From assembly GCA_934490165.1 (NCBI GenBank), contig CAKSTB010000011.1:29339-93338 (forward strand): a DNA stretch of 64,000 nt, in the 5' to 3' direction. The translations under genes were made by a program, and so were the position numbers. The stretch comes from an uncultured Ruminiclostridium sp. GTDB lineage: Bacteria; Bacillota; Clostridia; Oscillospirales; Ruminococcaceae. Every line of letters begins with the position of its first letter. Positions within the stretch are counted from its first letter, which is position 1. Below, one piece after another: positions 16,272 to 24,914 of this stretch. Under the pieces are notes generated by a model. The model was not told the DNA's origin and made no database searches. It saw only the letters and a program-made list of their open reading frames with translations.

Positions 16272-16312
16272 AAATTCCCCGTTTATCTTTTGGTAAACGG
16301 GGCTGATCTTTA
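16272..16312 (+). terminator. Hairpin terminator of the MATE gene
   Basis: A 9-bp perfect stem, ccccgttta with taaacgggg, lies 17 bases after the stop. The T tract after it is weak on the plus strand. Confidence 0.7.
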
Positions 16313-16357
16313 TAGGCTCTATAATAAATGATGGGAAAAACCAAGAACCGAAATATA

Positions 16358-16389
16358 GAAAAACTCCGCTCTTGTTACAGAGCGGAGTT
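16358..16389 (-). terminator. Terminator of the MFS exporter gene
   Basis: A perfect 11-bp stem, aactccgctct with agagcggagtt, six-base loop. On the minus strand it is followed by TTTTTC, just after the exporter stop codon. Confidence 0.9.
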
Positions 16390-16394
16390 GAATA

Positions 16395-17678
16395 TTATTC
16401 AATTTGATTTATATGTTTATTATTATTGAAAATAAGACACACAGCAACTCCCATAATGCCGATTATGAAGTATGTCAGCGCCGCTCCCGAGCCTTTCCCC
16501 GTGCCGAATACGGTACACAGCAGAGAGCTGTCCGGTACAGCCGCCATAAAAGGCTCTGCAACGGTATCTACAAATAATCCTCCGAGGAAGTTTCCAAGCG
16601 GAATTGTGAAGAACTGCAAAGTGTTTCGTACCGAGTACACGCGTCCCTGCATTTCGGCAGGCACATTTGTACGCATTATAACGTCAAGGTTTGCACTCAT
16701 CAGCGGAATTACTATCCAGCCGAGCACCGCACCGATACACCAGAAAACAGGCGTTTGTCCGAACGCCAGAAAGAAGTTTTCCGTGCTCATCGAAAAGAGC
16801 AGTGACAGGCAGATAACCTTTCGTCTGCTTTTCGGCTTGGGAATGAACGTGACTATAAGACTGCCGATAAGCGTTGCAATTCCGACACAGGTGCTTACCG
16901 CACCGAGAGCTTCCTTGCCGCCGCCGTTTCTTGAAAGTACCATCGCGGGTAAGATCGCTTCATACATTGACGCAACGAGATTTATCGCCGATAGATACAT
17001 TATCAGCATTAAGATCTGCTTGTGCCTTCTCAGAAAGTCAAGTCCGCTTTTTGCCGATTGCATAAGCGACATTTCGGCGTTTTTAATCGTCTGTTTCGGT
17101 ATGCGGATAAAAAACAGAAGCGTAATAAACGCAACCGCGAACGTTATAAGGTCGGTCGCAAGTACCGCACCGAGCCCCGCAAAGGAATAAACAGCCGTTG
17201 CGATTATCGGGGTTAGAATTGACGACAGTGATGATGAGAAGTATCTCAGTCCTCCTATCTTCTGATAGTGCTTTTCGGGCACGAGCAGAGTAGAAGCTAT
17301 CTCCGATGCAGGTTGCTGGACCGTGTTCATAAGTCCGCATACCGCATTGACTATATAGAGATGCCACACCTGCAAAGCGTTGCACATAAACAGAAGTATG
17401 ACTGTTACGGTACACAGTGCCGCTACGCTGTCGCATATAAGCATGGTTTTCTTCTTGTCAAACCTGTCACACAGTGCTCCCGCAAATATGCTGAGCAATA
17501 CATACGGTGCGTATGACGTTATAGTAAGCATAGCCGTATAGAGCGCAGAACCGCTTTCTCCGTACAGCCACAGTACAAGCGCATAGCTTGTCATGGCACT
17601 TCCGAGTGCCGAAAATGATTGTGTGAGCCACAGCAGTATAAACTGTCCGAAGCTCTTGTTGTTATTCGTGTTATTCAT
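16395..17678 (-). CDS. MFS drug exporter (macrolide-efflux-like)
   Basis: A 427-residue protein with about 12 membrane helices. The N-terminal half has FILLWLTQSFSALGSAMTSY and the loop motif FAGALCDRFDKKKTM, the MFS motif A pattern (G-x-x-x-D-R-x-x-R/K-x). The central cytoplasmic loop and PxExxGRV-like segment (AEMQGRVYSVRNTLQ) match Mef-like exporters. It probably pumps out an antibiotic such as a macrolide; the substrate is an inference. The ATG has AAAGGAG eight bases upstream. That ribosome site can be hidden by pairing with an upstream segment of the leader (see 17679-17810), which suggests drug-inducible expression. Confidence 0.88.
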   Translation of the reverse strand: MNNTNNNKSFGQFILLWLTQSFSALGSAMTSYALVLWLYGESGSALYTAMLTITSYAPYVLLSIFAGALCDRFDKKKTMLICDSVAALCTVTVILLFMCNALQVWHLYIVNAVCGLMNTVQQPASEIASTLLVPEKHYQKIGGLRYFSSSLSSILTPIIATAVYSFAGLGAVLATDLITFAVAFITLLFFIRIPKQTIKNAEMSLMQSAKSGLDFLRRHKQILMLIMYLSAINLVASMYEAILPAMVLSRNGGGKEALGAVSTCVGIATLIGSLIVTFIPKPKSRRKVICLSLLFSMSTENFFLAFGQTPVFWCIGAVLGWIVIPLMSANLDVIMRTNVPAEMQGRVYSVRNTLQFFTIPLGNFLGGLFVDTVAEPFMAAVPDSSLLCTVFGTGKGSGAALTYFIIGIMGVAVCLIFNNNKHINQIE

Positions 17679-17810
17679 TAACCTTGCTCCTTTTGTTTGA
17701 TTTATGCCAAAAGCAAGGTCAGCGGATAAATTATTGAGTTTTCTCCATGCGGTTATCCGCTAAGCCTTGCATGGAGCTGTGATAGCGCAGATTATCAATA
17801 TAACCACTCC
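17679..17810 (-). promoter_or_regulatory. Structured leader of the MFS exporter: candidate translation attenuator
   Basis: On the minus strand the leader carries a 12-codon ORF (17760-17798) and three overlapping pairings. Stem I joins 17769-17776 with 17743-17750 (ctccatgc/gcatggag). Stem II joins 17753-17769 with 17714-17729 (caaggcttagcggataa with ttatccgctgaccttg, a few mismatches). Stem III joins 17709-17719 with 17680-17694 and covers the exporter ribosome site (accttgctttt with aaaaggagcaaggt). Bases 17711-17720 are used by both II and III, so these exclude each other. A ribosome on the short ORF would cover the 5' arms. Confidence 0.65.
17760..17798 (-). CDS. Leader peptide of the MFS exporter
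   Basis: A 12-residue ORF (MIICAITAPCKA) starting at TTG 17798 with AAAAAGGAG eight bases upstream. It ends in TAG at 17760, inside the 5' arm of a stem that controls access to the exporter ribosome site. This is the layout of stalling leader peptides in front of macrolide and other resistance genes. The TTG start and small size make it tentative. Confidence 0.55.
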   Translation of the reverse strand: MIICAITAPCKA

Positions 17811-17833
17811 TTTTTGATTATTTCTTACATTTG

Positions 17834-18235
17834 TCAGAATGTAACCGTTTCCTGCGGCTTTGTAAATGAAGACAGGGTAGCGGTAGCATTTTTCAGCCAG
17901 AATACCTGTGTGTTTCCGTCGTCCGCATCGTATATAGCCTTAAGCTCGGGGTAAGCCTCAAGCATAGAAACCCTTGCCGCACGGTCGTCATCCTCGACAA
18001 GCTCACCCTCAATTCTGAGCCAGTCGCCGTCAGCCATAGCGCATATCTCAACATTGGGATTTGCGGCTATCTGATGCGATACAGCCTTTTTCTTTCCGGT
18101 CTGTATGTACAGCCTTCCGTTGTAGATATGAGCCGTGCCGAAAGGTCTTACTCTCGGCTTGTCACCGTCAATTGTGGCAAGATAATATGTACCTGCCGCC
18201 TTTAAAAATTTGCATGCATCAAGTAATGTCTTCAT
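17834..18235 (-). CDS. Pyridoxamine 5'-phosphate oxidase-fold protein
   Basis: A 133-residue protein with AGGAGGTA before the ATG. It has the split-barrel flavin-binding pattern of the PPOX family: YYLATIDGDKPRVRPFGTAH, then GRLYIQTGKKKAVSHQIAAN, then ICAMADGDWLRIEGELVEDD. Members of this small stand-alone group bind FMN or F420 and are mostly of unknown substrate; this one is unlikely to be the true PdxH. It lies upstream of the exporter leader on the same strand. With no promoter seen between them, the exporter may be read from this transcript. Confidence 0.85.
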   Translation of the reverse strand: MKTLLDACKFLKAAGTYYLATIDGDKPRVRPFGTAHIYNGRLYIQTGKKKAVSHQIAANPNVEICAMADGDWLRIEGELVEDDDRAARVSMLEAYPELKAIYDADDGNTQVFWLKNATATLSSFTKPQETVTF

Positions 18236-18275
18236 AAAAATACCTCCTGAATTAAACCCATTGCGGGAATATTGA

Positions 18276-19118
18276 CTATTTTATAACCGCCCTGAAAGCA
18301 CTATAATTCTGTGCGTCGCGCTCGGTATGATATACCGCAAATTCTATCGCCTTAAAATAACTTCCGAATGTCTTTAACTGCTTTGCAAACACCTTTGCCA
18401 CAACAATTGGCGGGTTCATAAACGCACCACAGCCGAATGCCCCCAGTATCAGCGCCTCGTTACCGTTTGCCGCCGCAATTTCGAATATCCTGCATATTCT
18501 TGAGCGAAGAAGCTCCGCAAGCTCTTCATCTGTGACCTTTGCCTGCTTGTCGCCCGCTCTGGGGTTCATACTGTTGCTCGGCTTGGGTCGCAGATTGGGA
18601 GCGGCACAGGTGATAATGTTCACCTTCTGCCATTCACTTTCGGGTAACAGCTTCGGTACGCTTGTGTCGCTCTTTATTACGTACACATCGGGCGTATAGA
18701 TGCAGTCGTCATTATACAGCGGATTATTGGCATATCTGTGCGGAGTGTAGAAGCATCCCCACATATCGCCCGTGTTAAGGCAAGGGTAGAGCGTAGAACA
18801 GCGGCAGATCGACTCCTCCTGAGCCGAAGAGCCATGCGTTACACCGCCGCCCGGGTTACTTGCCGAAGCAAAGTTCAGTACACAGGTCTTCATACCTTGC
18901 TTTGCGTATTCAACAGCCGCTTCAAGCGAACGTTTACCGCTTACTGTAACTGTCGGTGAATATCCTTTCGACTGCGGCAAATCCACCGCTTCATTCGTTC
19001 CCGTAAATTTCTGGTTTGCGATAGAATTGCTCACAGCCGCCTTAAGTACAGTATTGCTCTTATACTGTTTCATTGTATCTTCAAAAACATCTATGTTGAT
19101 TTGTCGTTTGTCCTGCAT
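18276..19118 (-). CDS. PARG-like ADP-ribose hydrolase (TIGR02452 type)
   Basis: A 280-residue macrodomain protein with GAAAGGA upstream of the ATG. It carries the signature of microbial-type poly(ADP-ribose) glycohydrolases: GGG at residues 90-92 within NPGGGVTHG and QEES at 100-103, which holds the catalytic glutamates. Further family-like parts are SICRCSTLYPCL and LILGAFGCGAFMNPP. Enzymes of this group remove ADP-ribose chains or units from targets. No ADP-ribosyl transferase is seen in the window, so its partner may be elsewhere, or it may protect against a toxin or phage enzyme. The coiled-coil gene 16 bases upstream is probably in the same operon. Confidence 0.9.
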   Translation of the reverse strand: MQDKRQINIDVFEDTMKQYKSNTVLKAAVSNSIANQKFTGTNEAVDLPQSKGYSPTVTVSGKRSLEAAVEYAKQGMKTCVLNFASASNPGGGVTHGSSAQEESICRCSTLYPCLNTGDMWGCFYTPHRYANNPLYNDDCIYTPDVYVIKSDTSVPKLLPESEWQKVNIITCAAPNLRPKPSNSMNPRAGDKQAKVTDEELAELLRSRICRIFEIAAANGNEALILGAFGCGAFMNPPIVVAKVFAKQLKTFGSYFKAIEFAVYHTERDAQNYSAFRAVIK

Positions 19119-19134
19119 ATTGTTCCTTTCGCGA

Positions 19135-19671
19135 CTATTCTCCGGACGAGCCGAGCAGATCGTTCATAACATCGGAAGCATCATCAGCTCCGTCCATTCC
19201 GTCAAGCATTTTCTCGACAGTGCTTTTGTCCTTGTCGTCCTCATATTCGCTCTTGTACTTCTTTGGCTTGTCATTGTCAAGACGGCGCATAAGTATCGCC
19301 TGCTTGTATAAGTCCGGCATCTCCTCGGCGAGCTTTTTTCTGTCTGCCATAGGCACCTTATCGCCGTTCATTATCCGCATGGCTATCTTAAGGAGCTTGC
19401 CGTAATCGGTGAATTTCTTACCGCTTTTTTCAGCCTGCTTTTCTGCCTCACGCATTTGTTCGAGCTGCTGCATTGCGCTGTCATACTCCTGCTTTTTCTT
19501 CTCCCTCAGCTGTTCAAGCCTTGTCTTTTCCTCGGCGTGAGCGTCTTCGGAGGTAATGCTTTCATGCGCTTTCTGCTTCTCATCTGCACCTGTTTTATTC
19601 TGCGCAGTCTGCCGATTGATTTGATTTTGCGCAGGCGAGTACAAGCCTGTAGGTTTTAATGTTACATTCAT
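19135..19671 (-). CDS. Unknown coiled-coil protein
   Basis: A 178-residue, very polar protein with AAAGGAG before the ATG. The first 45 residues are low-complexity and rich in Q, N and T. Residues about 46-90 form a long charged helix (EEKTRLEQLREKKKQEYDSA, QMREAEKQAEKSGKK). The second half contains RIMNGDKVPMADRKKLAEEM and an acidic tail. I recognise no enzyme motif; it could be a structural or spore-associated protein. It lies 16 bases upstream of the PARG-like gene on the same strand. Confidence 0.65.
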   Translation of the reverse strand: MNVTLKPTGLYSPAQNQINRQTAQNKTGADEKQKAHESITSEDAHAEEKTRLEQLREKKKQEYDSAMQQLEQMREAEKQAEKSGKKFTDYGKLLKIAMRIMNGDKVPMADRKKLAEEMPDLYKQAILMRRLDNDKPKKYKSEYEDDKDKSTVEKMLDGMDGADDASDVMNDLLGSSGE

Positions 19672-19716
19672 ATATTTTCTCCTTTGTCCTTACATTTCAT
19701 TATATCGCAATAAAGC

Positions 19717-19747
19717 AAAAGGGCAGACAACTCCCGTCATCTGCCCC
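19717..19747 (-). terminator. Terminator after the diaminopimelate decarboxylase gene
   Basis: The stem gggcaga/tctgccc with a GC-rich loop is followed on the minus strand by TTTTGCTTTA, 15 bases after the stop codon. Confidence 0.75.
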
Positions 19748-19761
19748 GATATTAAGTTTGA

Positions 19762-21033
19762 TTACTTGGAAAAGCTGTACTTATCCGAAAAATCGAATGT
19801 TGCAAAATAATCCTCTGGCTTTTCTGCACGGCGGATAAGCTTGAACGAGCCATCCTCCTTCAGAAGAACCTCTGCACTGCGGAGCTTGCCGTTGTAGTTA
19901 TAACCCATCGAGAAGCCGTGAGCACCCGTGTCATGGATATAGATGATATCGCCTATATCGATTTTAGGGAGCATACGGTCAACGGCGAACTTGTCGCAGT
20001 TCTCACAAAGACCGCCTGTAATGTCATACTTATGGTCGCAGGGCTGATTTTCTTTGCCCATGACCGTAATATGATGATATGCGCCGTAGATAGCGGGACG
20101 CATAAGGTTAGCGGCACAAGCGTCAAGACCGATATATTCCTTGTAGATGTGCTTTTCGCGGATAGCCTTTGCAACGAGCGCACCGTTGGGAGCAAGCATA
20201 TATCTGCCAAGCTCAGTGAAGATAGCAACATCGCCCATACCTGCGGGAACGAGTATCTCTTCATAAGCCTTGCGCACACCCTCACCTATCACCTTGATAT
20301 CGTTAGCGGGCTGATCGGGCTTATAAGGAACGCCTACGCCGCCCGAAAGATTGATGAAGCTTAACTGTACGCCTGTCTTTTCCTTAATTTCAACCGCTGT
20401 TCTGAATAAAATTCCTGCGAGTACGGGGTAATACTCGTTTGTCAGCGTGTTACTTGCAAGAAATGCGTGCATACCGAAGCGCTTTGCGCCCTTTTCCTTA
20501 AGTATCTTGTATGCTTCGATTATCTGCTCGTGCGTCATACCGTACTTTGCGTCCTTAGGGGTGTCCATTACATTGCCCTTTTCGCTTGTCTTGAATTCAC
20601 CGCCGGGATTGTAACGACAGCAGATGGTTTCGGGGATACCTGTCAGCTTGTCGAGTACATCTATATGTGTGAAGTCGTCAAGGTTTATTATTGCGCCGAG
20701 CTTGTAAGCAAGCTTGAAGTCTTCATCGGGAGTAGCGTTAGAGCTGAACATAATGTCGTGCTGTTTAGCGCCCACCTTGTCGGACAGCATAAGCTCCGTG
20801 TAGCTTGAGCAGTCAAAGCCACAACCCTCTTCCTTAAGTATTTCCATAAGGTAGGGGTTGGGAGTTGCCTTTACGGCAAAATATTCTCTAAAGCCCTTGT
20901 TCCATGAGAATGCGTCATACAGCTTTCTTGCTGTTTCTCTTATTCCTTTTTCATCGTAAATGTGGAAAGGCGTGGGGATCTCCTTGATGATCTCCTCCAG
21001 CTTTTCCTTGGTGGTGAAAGGTACTTTGCTCAT
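19762..21033 (-). CDS. lysA: Diaminopimelate decarboxylase
   Basis: A 423-residue PLP enzyme of the alanine racemase-like fold type III, with GAAAGAGG before the ATG. The Schiff-base lysine is K55 in YFAVKATPNP. Other family parts are GCGFDCSSYTELMLS, FINLSGGVGVPYKP (phosphate-binding glycine loop), and near the end GGLCENCDKFAVDRMLP with DTGAHGFSMGYNYNG. It makes lysine from meso-diaminopimelate, the last step of lysine synthesis. The usual CESGD is CENCD here, a small change. Some relatives act on carboxynorspermidine, so the substrate is likely but not certain. Probably co-transcribed with the esterase gene 64 bases upstream. Confidence 0.88.
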   Translation of the reverse strand: MSKVPFTTKEKLEEIIKEIPTPFHIYDEKGIRETARKLYDAFSWNKGFREYFAVKATPNPYLMEILKEEGCGFDCSSYTELMLSDKVGAKQHDIMFSSNATPDEDFKLAYKLGAIINLDDFTHIDVLDKLTGIPETICCRYNPGGEFKTSEKGNVMDTPKDAKYGMTHEQIIEAYKILKEKGAKRFGMHAFLASNTLTNEYYPVLAGILFRTAVEIKEKTGVQLSFINLSGGVGVPYKPDQPANDIKVIGEGVRKAYEEILVPAGMGDVAIFTELGRYMLAPNGALVAKAIREKHIYKEYIGLDACAANLMRPAIYGAYHHITVMGKENQPCDHKYDITGGLCENCDKFAVDRMLPKIDIGDIIYIHDTGAHGFSMGYNYNGKLRSAEVLLKEDGSFKLIRRAEKPEDYFATFDFSDKYSFSK

Positions 21034-21097
21034 TTTTATGCCTCTTTCTTTTGTTTATATTCTGCCGTTCACGGCTTGGTTTATAGTTTGCTTTTGC

Positions 21098-21907
21098 TCA
21101 GACTTTCAGGTACTTTGCAAGGAAGTCAACAGACATCTTTATCCACTGCTTGCAATTGTCAAGATAGAACGCTTCATTCCAGCCTGTTACCTTGTCGCAG
21201 GTCGAAAGTCCATGCGGTCCGCAGTCGAACATATGCAGCTCAACGGGGACTTTGTTCGATACACAAGCCTTAGCCATAACAAGGCTGTTCTGCGCGGGAA
21301 CGCAGTCATCGTTTGCTGTGCACCATAAGAATATTGGTGGCGTTTTGGGCGTTACACGGTTTTCAATAGACAGCTTTGACAGCTCATCTCTCGTTGCGTC
21401 CTTACCGAGCAGTACGTCAAACGAGCCCTTGTGCGGATTTGTCGTGCCGCTGATAACAGGGTAGCTCAGTATCGCCGCGTCGGGGCGGATATCCTCGGGC
21501 TTACAGCCGAGCGCCTTGTATATTGACGGATCCTGCCACATTGTAGCGGTACAAGCGGCAAGATGACCGCCTGCACTTGCGCCCCATACTGCAAGCTTGT
21601 TCGGGTCTATGCCAAACTCCTCGCATCTCTGCCTTAATTTAAGGATAGCATATGAAGCGTTGAGAAGCGGGGCAGGGTGTCTTGCGTTGATGCTGTATAT
21701 CAGTACGAAAGCATTATAGCCCTCGGCAAGATAGTGCATAGCGACAGGCTCTCCCTCTCTTGCAGAGCAGAACTCATATCCGCCGCCGGGGAGGATAAGT
21801 ATGCCCGGGCGCTTTTCGCAGAACGGCAGACCGTCCACGTTGTCAAGCATATATGCCTTCAAATAGACTGACTTGTCTTCGCTTAAAAAGTATGTCTTTA
21901 TAGTCAT
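21098..21907 (-). CDS. Alpha/beta hydrolase, acetyl-esterase type
   Basis: A 269-residue protein with AAGGATT before the ATG. The oxyanion loop reads LILPGGGYEFCSAREGEPVA, the nucleophile elbow is VWGASAGGHLAAC (G-x-S-x-G), and the acid and histidine lie in DDCVPAQNS and GPHGLS. This is the pattern of BD-FAE/acetyl-xylan-esterase-like enzymes. In a fibre degrader it may remove acetyl groups from oligosaccharides inside the cell, since no signal peptide is present. Substrate is inferred. Confidence 0.85.
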   Translation of the reverse strand: MTIKTYFLSEDKSVYLKAYMLDNVDGLPFCEKRPGILILPGGGYEFCSAREGEPVAMHYLAEGYNAFVLIYSINARHPAPLLNASYAILKLRQRCEEFGIDPNKLAVWGASAGGHLAACTATMWQDPSIYKALGCKPEDIRPDAAILSYPVISGTTNPHKGSFDVLLGKDATRDELSKLSIENRVTPKTPPIFLWCTANDDCVPAQNSLVMAKACVSNKVPVELHMFDCGPHGLSTCDKVTGWNEAFYLDNCKQWIKMSVDFLAKYLKV

Positions 21908-21969
21908 GCTGTAATCCTTTCTTTATGTCAATTTCCGCGTTTTAAGCGGAGATACAGTTTCACACAATA

Positions 21970-21998
21970 ATTGTACTACTTTTCGGAGAAAAAATCAA
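21970..21998 (-). promoter_or_regulatory. Sigma-A promoter of the esterase-lysA unit
   Basis: On the minus strand, TTGATT (21993-21998) and TACAAT (21970-21975) have a 17-base spacer. The -35 box lies in the T tract of the terminator from the gene upstream. Confidence 0.7.
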
Positions 21999-22026
21999 GT
22001 ACCGCAACATAATAATTGCGGTACTT
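21984..22026 (-). terminator. Terminator of the 22036-24039 lipoprotein gene
   Basis: A perfect 11-bp stem, aagtaccgcaa with ttgcggtactt, followed on the minus strand by GATTTTTTC. It starts nine bases after the stop codon. Confidence 0.9.
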
Positions 22027-22035
22027 CAGTTTAGG

Positions 22036-24039
22036 TTATTTCACCGTATACTCGATAATATTGCTTATCGGCACATACTGACCCTTGACGTATGCCGAGA
22101 GATAAATTTCATAGCTGTGACCCGGCTCATTTCCGAAATAGCAAAAGCTGAGCTCGCCCTCTGCGTTTCTGTGGAGCATCTCCTTTCCGTCCTCATATAC
22201 CATCCAGCCGAGGTTCGTATAACCTGTGACTTCGGGACGTGTGACGGTGTAGCTTTCATCTATCGTTATTGTAACGGGATCGTCTATTTTTATCTCGCTT
22301 TTCTGCTGTTCGTTCCACGAAAGGAAATCGAATTTCTTGCCGTTTACCTCAACATCTGCGGTGCAGTTTTCTTTATCGCAGTTTGCCTCATAGCCGAGAA
22401 GTGAGCCTGCTCTGCTTCCGTTTACCGTTCCGCTGACGTGGCAGTTTTGGTAATTTCCCATAATAGCCTGACCCGTGAGAACGCCTACATTGTCATCGCC
22501 TGTGACAACGGCATTTTCAATATCAAGATCGAACACTCCGCATACCGTTCCCCGGCCGATAAAGCCTGCGTTGCTGTGGTCAGAATATATCGTCATATAC
22601 GTTATCTTGTGATTTTCGCCGTATACACAAAACGAAAACGGATGGTCTGAATTGCTTCCTCCGCTCCAGCCCATAGGTGCCCATTCGTAGCCGGAAAGGT
22701 CAATATCGGCTGTAAGGACGAGCGAAATCTGACCCTGCTCTACAGGCTGAGTGTTCACATAGTAAACAAAGCTCGCAAGCTCCTGCGGCGTTCCTGCGGT
22801 AAAATATCCGTTTTGGACGCACTTGTCGATATGATCCTTATCCGCAAGAGATAAGATATCCCCGCATTCGGTGTTATTCATCCAGTTATCGTTATCCGGA
22901 TAGGCGCTCAGCAGATCGGCTTTTTCTTTTTCCAGCTTCTGCGTTTCCTTTGCTCTTTTTATCTTATCGCTGTTTTCACGGTAGAAGATGAGCTGCGGAG
23001 AGCGGTCGTTGCTGTCTGCAAAAACGGCAAGTATATCGCTTCCGTACATAACGATACTGAACAAGGTTTCATCACCTGAATAAACATTGATAATATCACT
23101 TGTGTATCTTGCGGATATGTCATAGGTTTTACCCGAAAGACTGTCGAATTTTTCGCCAAGCACTTCTTTGTAAGCGTTGCCGTTCACTGTGAGCGAATTT
23201 TCTGCGAAGAATGTGAGCGTTGTGTTCAGGTCGTCGGGATCTACCCATACACCGTTGAGAGCCGAACCTGCGTCGGTCAGTTTATTGTATTCATCGCTGT
23301 CTTTTCTTACAAGTTCTACCGATGAGATATACTTGCCGTATACGTTATACAATTTCAGCTTTTCACCGGCAAGTCTTACGAATGCGTTGGTATCTTCAAG
23401 TAAAGCGGATCGCAGCTTTACACCGTCAAGTCCTACTGTGAATGCATCATCGCCGATCTCACTTTTGAGCATTGAGAGAAAATTGTATTTCTTTATATTT
23501 ATCGTCTGCCAATAGGTTGTGTTACACGTTACCCATTCACCGATGACCGAGTTTTCAAAATTTTCGGCAAGCTCTTGCCCTTTAACGCTGTAGACGTGAT
23601 ATGCTGTATAGCGTATACCGTCACAGCTGATTTCTATCGTATCTGCATCTTTCGCTGTGATACAGGCTTTCTTCATTTCTTCATCGGAAGAATTGTCTGA
23701 GGTACGGTCGCTGATCTCAATAATATCCAATTCGTCGAATATTGCCGTTCTGCCTTTATCGGTAAAGTTTGCAACAAAGCCGTTTTCATCGATCCATGTC
23801 CCACTTAGAAATTTATCGGTGTCCGAAAGCTCTCCCGACGGAATTTCGGTTACGGTGCGTAAAGACGTTTTAGTTTCGGAATTATCGGCTTTGCTTTCGG
23901 TTTCGGACACGGAGCTGTTTTGCACGTTCGAGTCAGGGTTATCTGTGCTTGTTGTTCTGTCGGATTGGCACGAGGTCAATAATAAAGATGTGATTATTGC
24001 TGTGGTTATTGCGGTAAGTAAAAACGGATTTCTTTTCAT
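22036..24039 (-). CDS. Large lipoprotein with a GLUG-like repeat region
   Basis: A 667-residue protein. I choose the ATG at 24039 because AGAAAGGA lies six bases before it; the ATG at 24045 would be too close. The signal peptide ends in a lipobox (LLLTSC), so the protein is anchored outside the membrane. A Ser/Thr-rich linker follows, then three to four repeated domains of about 100 residues (LSGTWIDENGFVANFTDKGR, LNGVWVDPDDLNTTLTFFAE). Residues about 470-575 hold GLUG-like beta repeats (GFIGRGTVCGVFDLDIENAV, VGVLTGQAIMGNYQNCHVSG). A final beta domain follows. Probably a surface adhesin or sugar-binding protein; function not proven. Confidence 0.75.
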   Translation of the reverse strand: MKRNPFLLTAITTAIITSLLLTSCQSDRTTSTDNPDSNVQNSSVSETESKADNSETKTSLRTVTEIPSGELSDTDKFLSGTWIDENGFVANFTDKGRTAIFDELDIIEISDRTSDNSSDEEMKKACITAKDADTIEISCDGIRYTAYHVYSVKGQELAENFENSVIGEWVTCNTTYWQTINIKKYNFLSMLKSEIGDDAFTVGLDGVKLRSALLEDTNAFVRLAGEKLKLYNVYGKYISSVELVRKDSDEYNKLTDAGSALNGVWVDPDDLNTTLTFFAENSLTVNGNAYKEVLGEKFDSLSGKTYDISARYTSDIINVYSGDETLFSIVMYGSDILAVFADSNDRSPQLIFYRENSDKIKRAKETQKLEKEKADLLSAYPDNDNWMNNTECGDILSLADKDHIDKCVQNGYFTAGTPQELASFVYYVNTQPVEQGQISLVLTADIDLSGYEWAPMGWSGGSNSDHPFSFCVYGENHKITYMTIYSDHSNAGFIGRGTVCGVFDLDIENAVVTGDDNVGVLTGQAIMGNYQNCHVSGTVNGSRAGSLLGYEANCDKENCTADVEVNGKKFDFLSWNEQQKSEIKIDDPVTITIDESYTVTRPEVTGYTNLGWMVYEDGKEMLHRNAEGELSFCYFGNEPGHSYEIYLSAYVKGQYVPISNIIEYTVK

Positions 24040-24433
24040 ATACATTCCTTTCTGAAATGAAATGGGTATTTCGTGTGGTGATGTTTATTCGCTATACATA
24101 ATTTTACCATATAACAAAGATTATTACAATAGAAAAGAAGAAATTTTATTATAAAAGTTCAAGTCTGCGGCTGCCTCAAAAAAACGATAAAATCTGTAAT
24201 ATCTAGCATTTCCGATAAAGCAGTAATTCAGATAAATTGCCAACACCGCTGAAAACAGTTTCCATATCTACAAGGTGTTAATAATTTCGTGAGTTTATCA
24301 ATGCAACTGCACTATCACCGAAACTTCCAAAAAACGCACTATCCTGAGATATCTGTACAGTCCCCCGGGTCGAACAGAGCGGAGCGTCCCGCTTACGGCG
24401 GCTTTTCAAACGCAATCGTTTGTGTGTCTTATC

Positions 24434-24704
24434 GCCAACACCCCATTATGGCAGAAGAGGAGAGAGGTCAGGAAAGAGGGATGAGTGACGGAGCATTGCA
24501 AAAGCAATGCTCCCGCTCCTCTCGTCGCTCAAGAGGAATAACTGATTTGGGAGAAAACCTAAGGGGAGAGGGGAAAGCGCCTTTGGAGCGCCTTCCTCTC
24601 TCCCCTTGGGTTGTTTCCCTCACACATAGTAGCAACGTTATCGCACAGAATAGCGAACCCGAGAAGTGCTATCCGACAAAAAGCACTATCGGTAGCCTGC
24701 TATC
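24434..24704 (+). repeat. Dispersed structured repeat, copy 1
   Basis: This stretch matches the reverse complement of 63585-63942. Shared blocks run from gccaacaccc through ggaaagaggga, a hairpin (gagcattgc/gcaatgctc), ctcctctcgtcgctcaagag, aactgatttgggaga and aacctaaggg. After a variable arm come agcaacgtta, cagaatagcgaacccgag, aagtgctatccgacaaa and ctatcggtagcctgctatc. In this copy the variable arm is a single hairpin of about 45 bases (24561-24607, ends aaggggagag and ctctcccctt). The rest of 24046-25122 outside this repeat and the ABC leader holds no convincing gene. Confidence 0.85.
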
Positions 24705-24914
24705 CCACAAAGAGAACTATCGTCAACCTGCTATCAATATCAATTCCAAAAACACTATATTAGAAGCACAACAAATAACAAATTTTTGTCACAACCATCA
24801 GTAATATTTTTACAAAATCGCTTTTGACAACAACTTAAAATTGCTTAATAAATCCTTAAAATTTACTTAAATCATCACTCCGAGAAAATATTTCAATTAT
24901 TTTATAAAACCCCC

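Noticed and set aside
24289..24804. 171-codon open frame on the plus strand
   Set aside because: It runs through the dispersed repeat, has no ribosome site, and the matching stretch in copy 2 is not consistently open. Shared words such as NSEPEKCYPT come from conserved DNA, with mixed silent and replacement changes.
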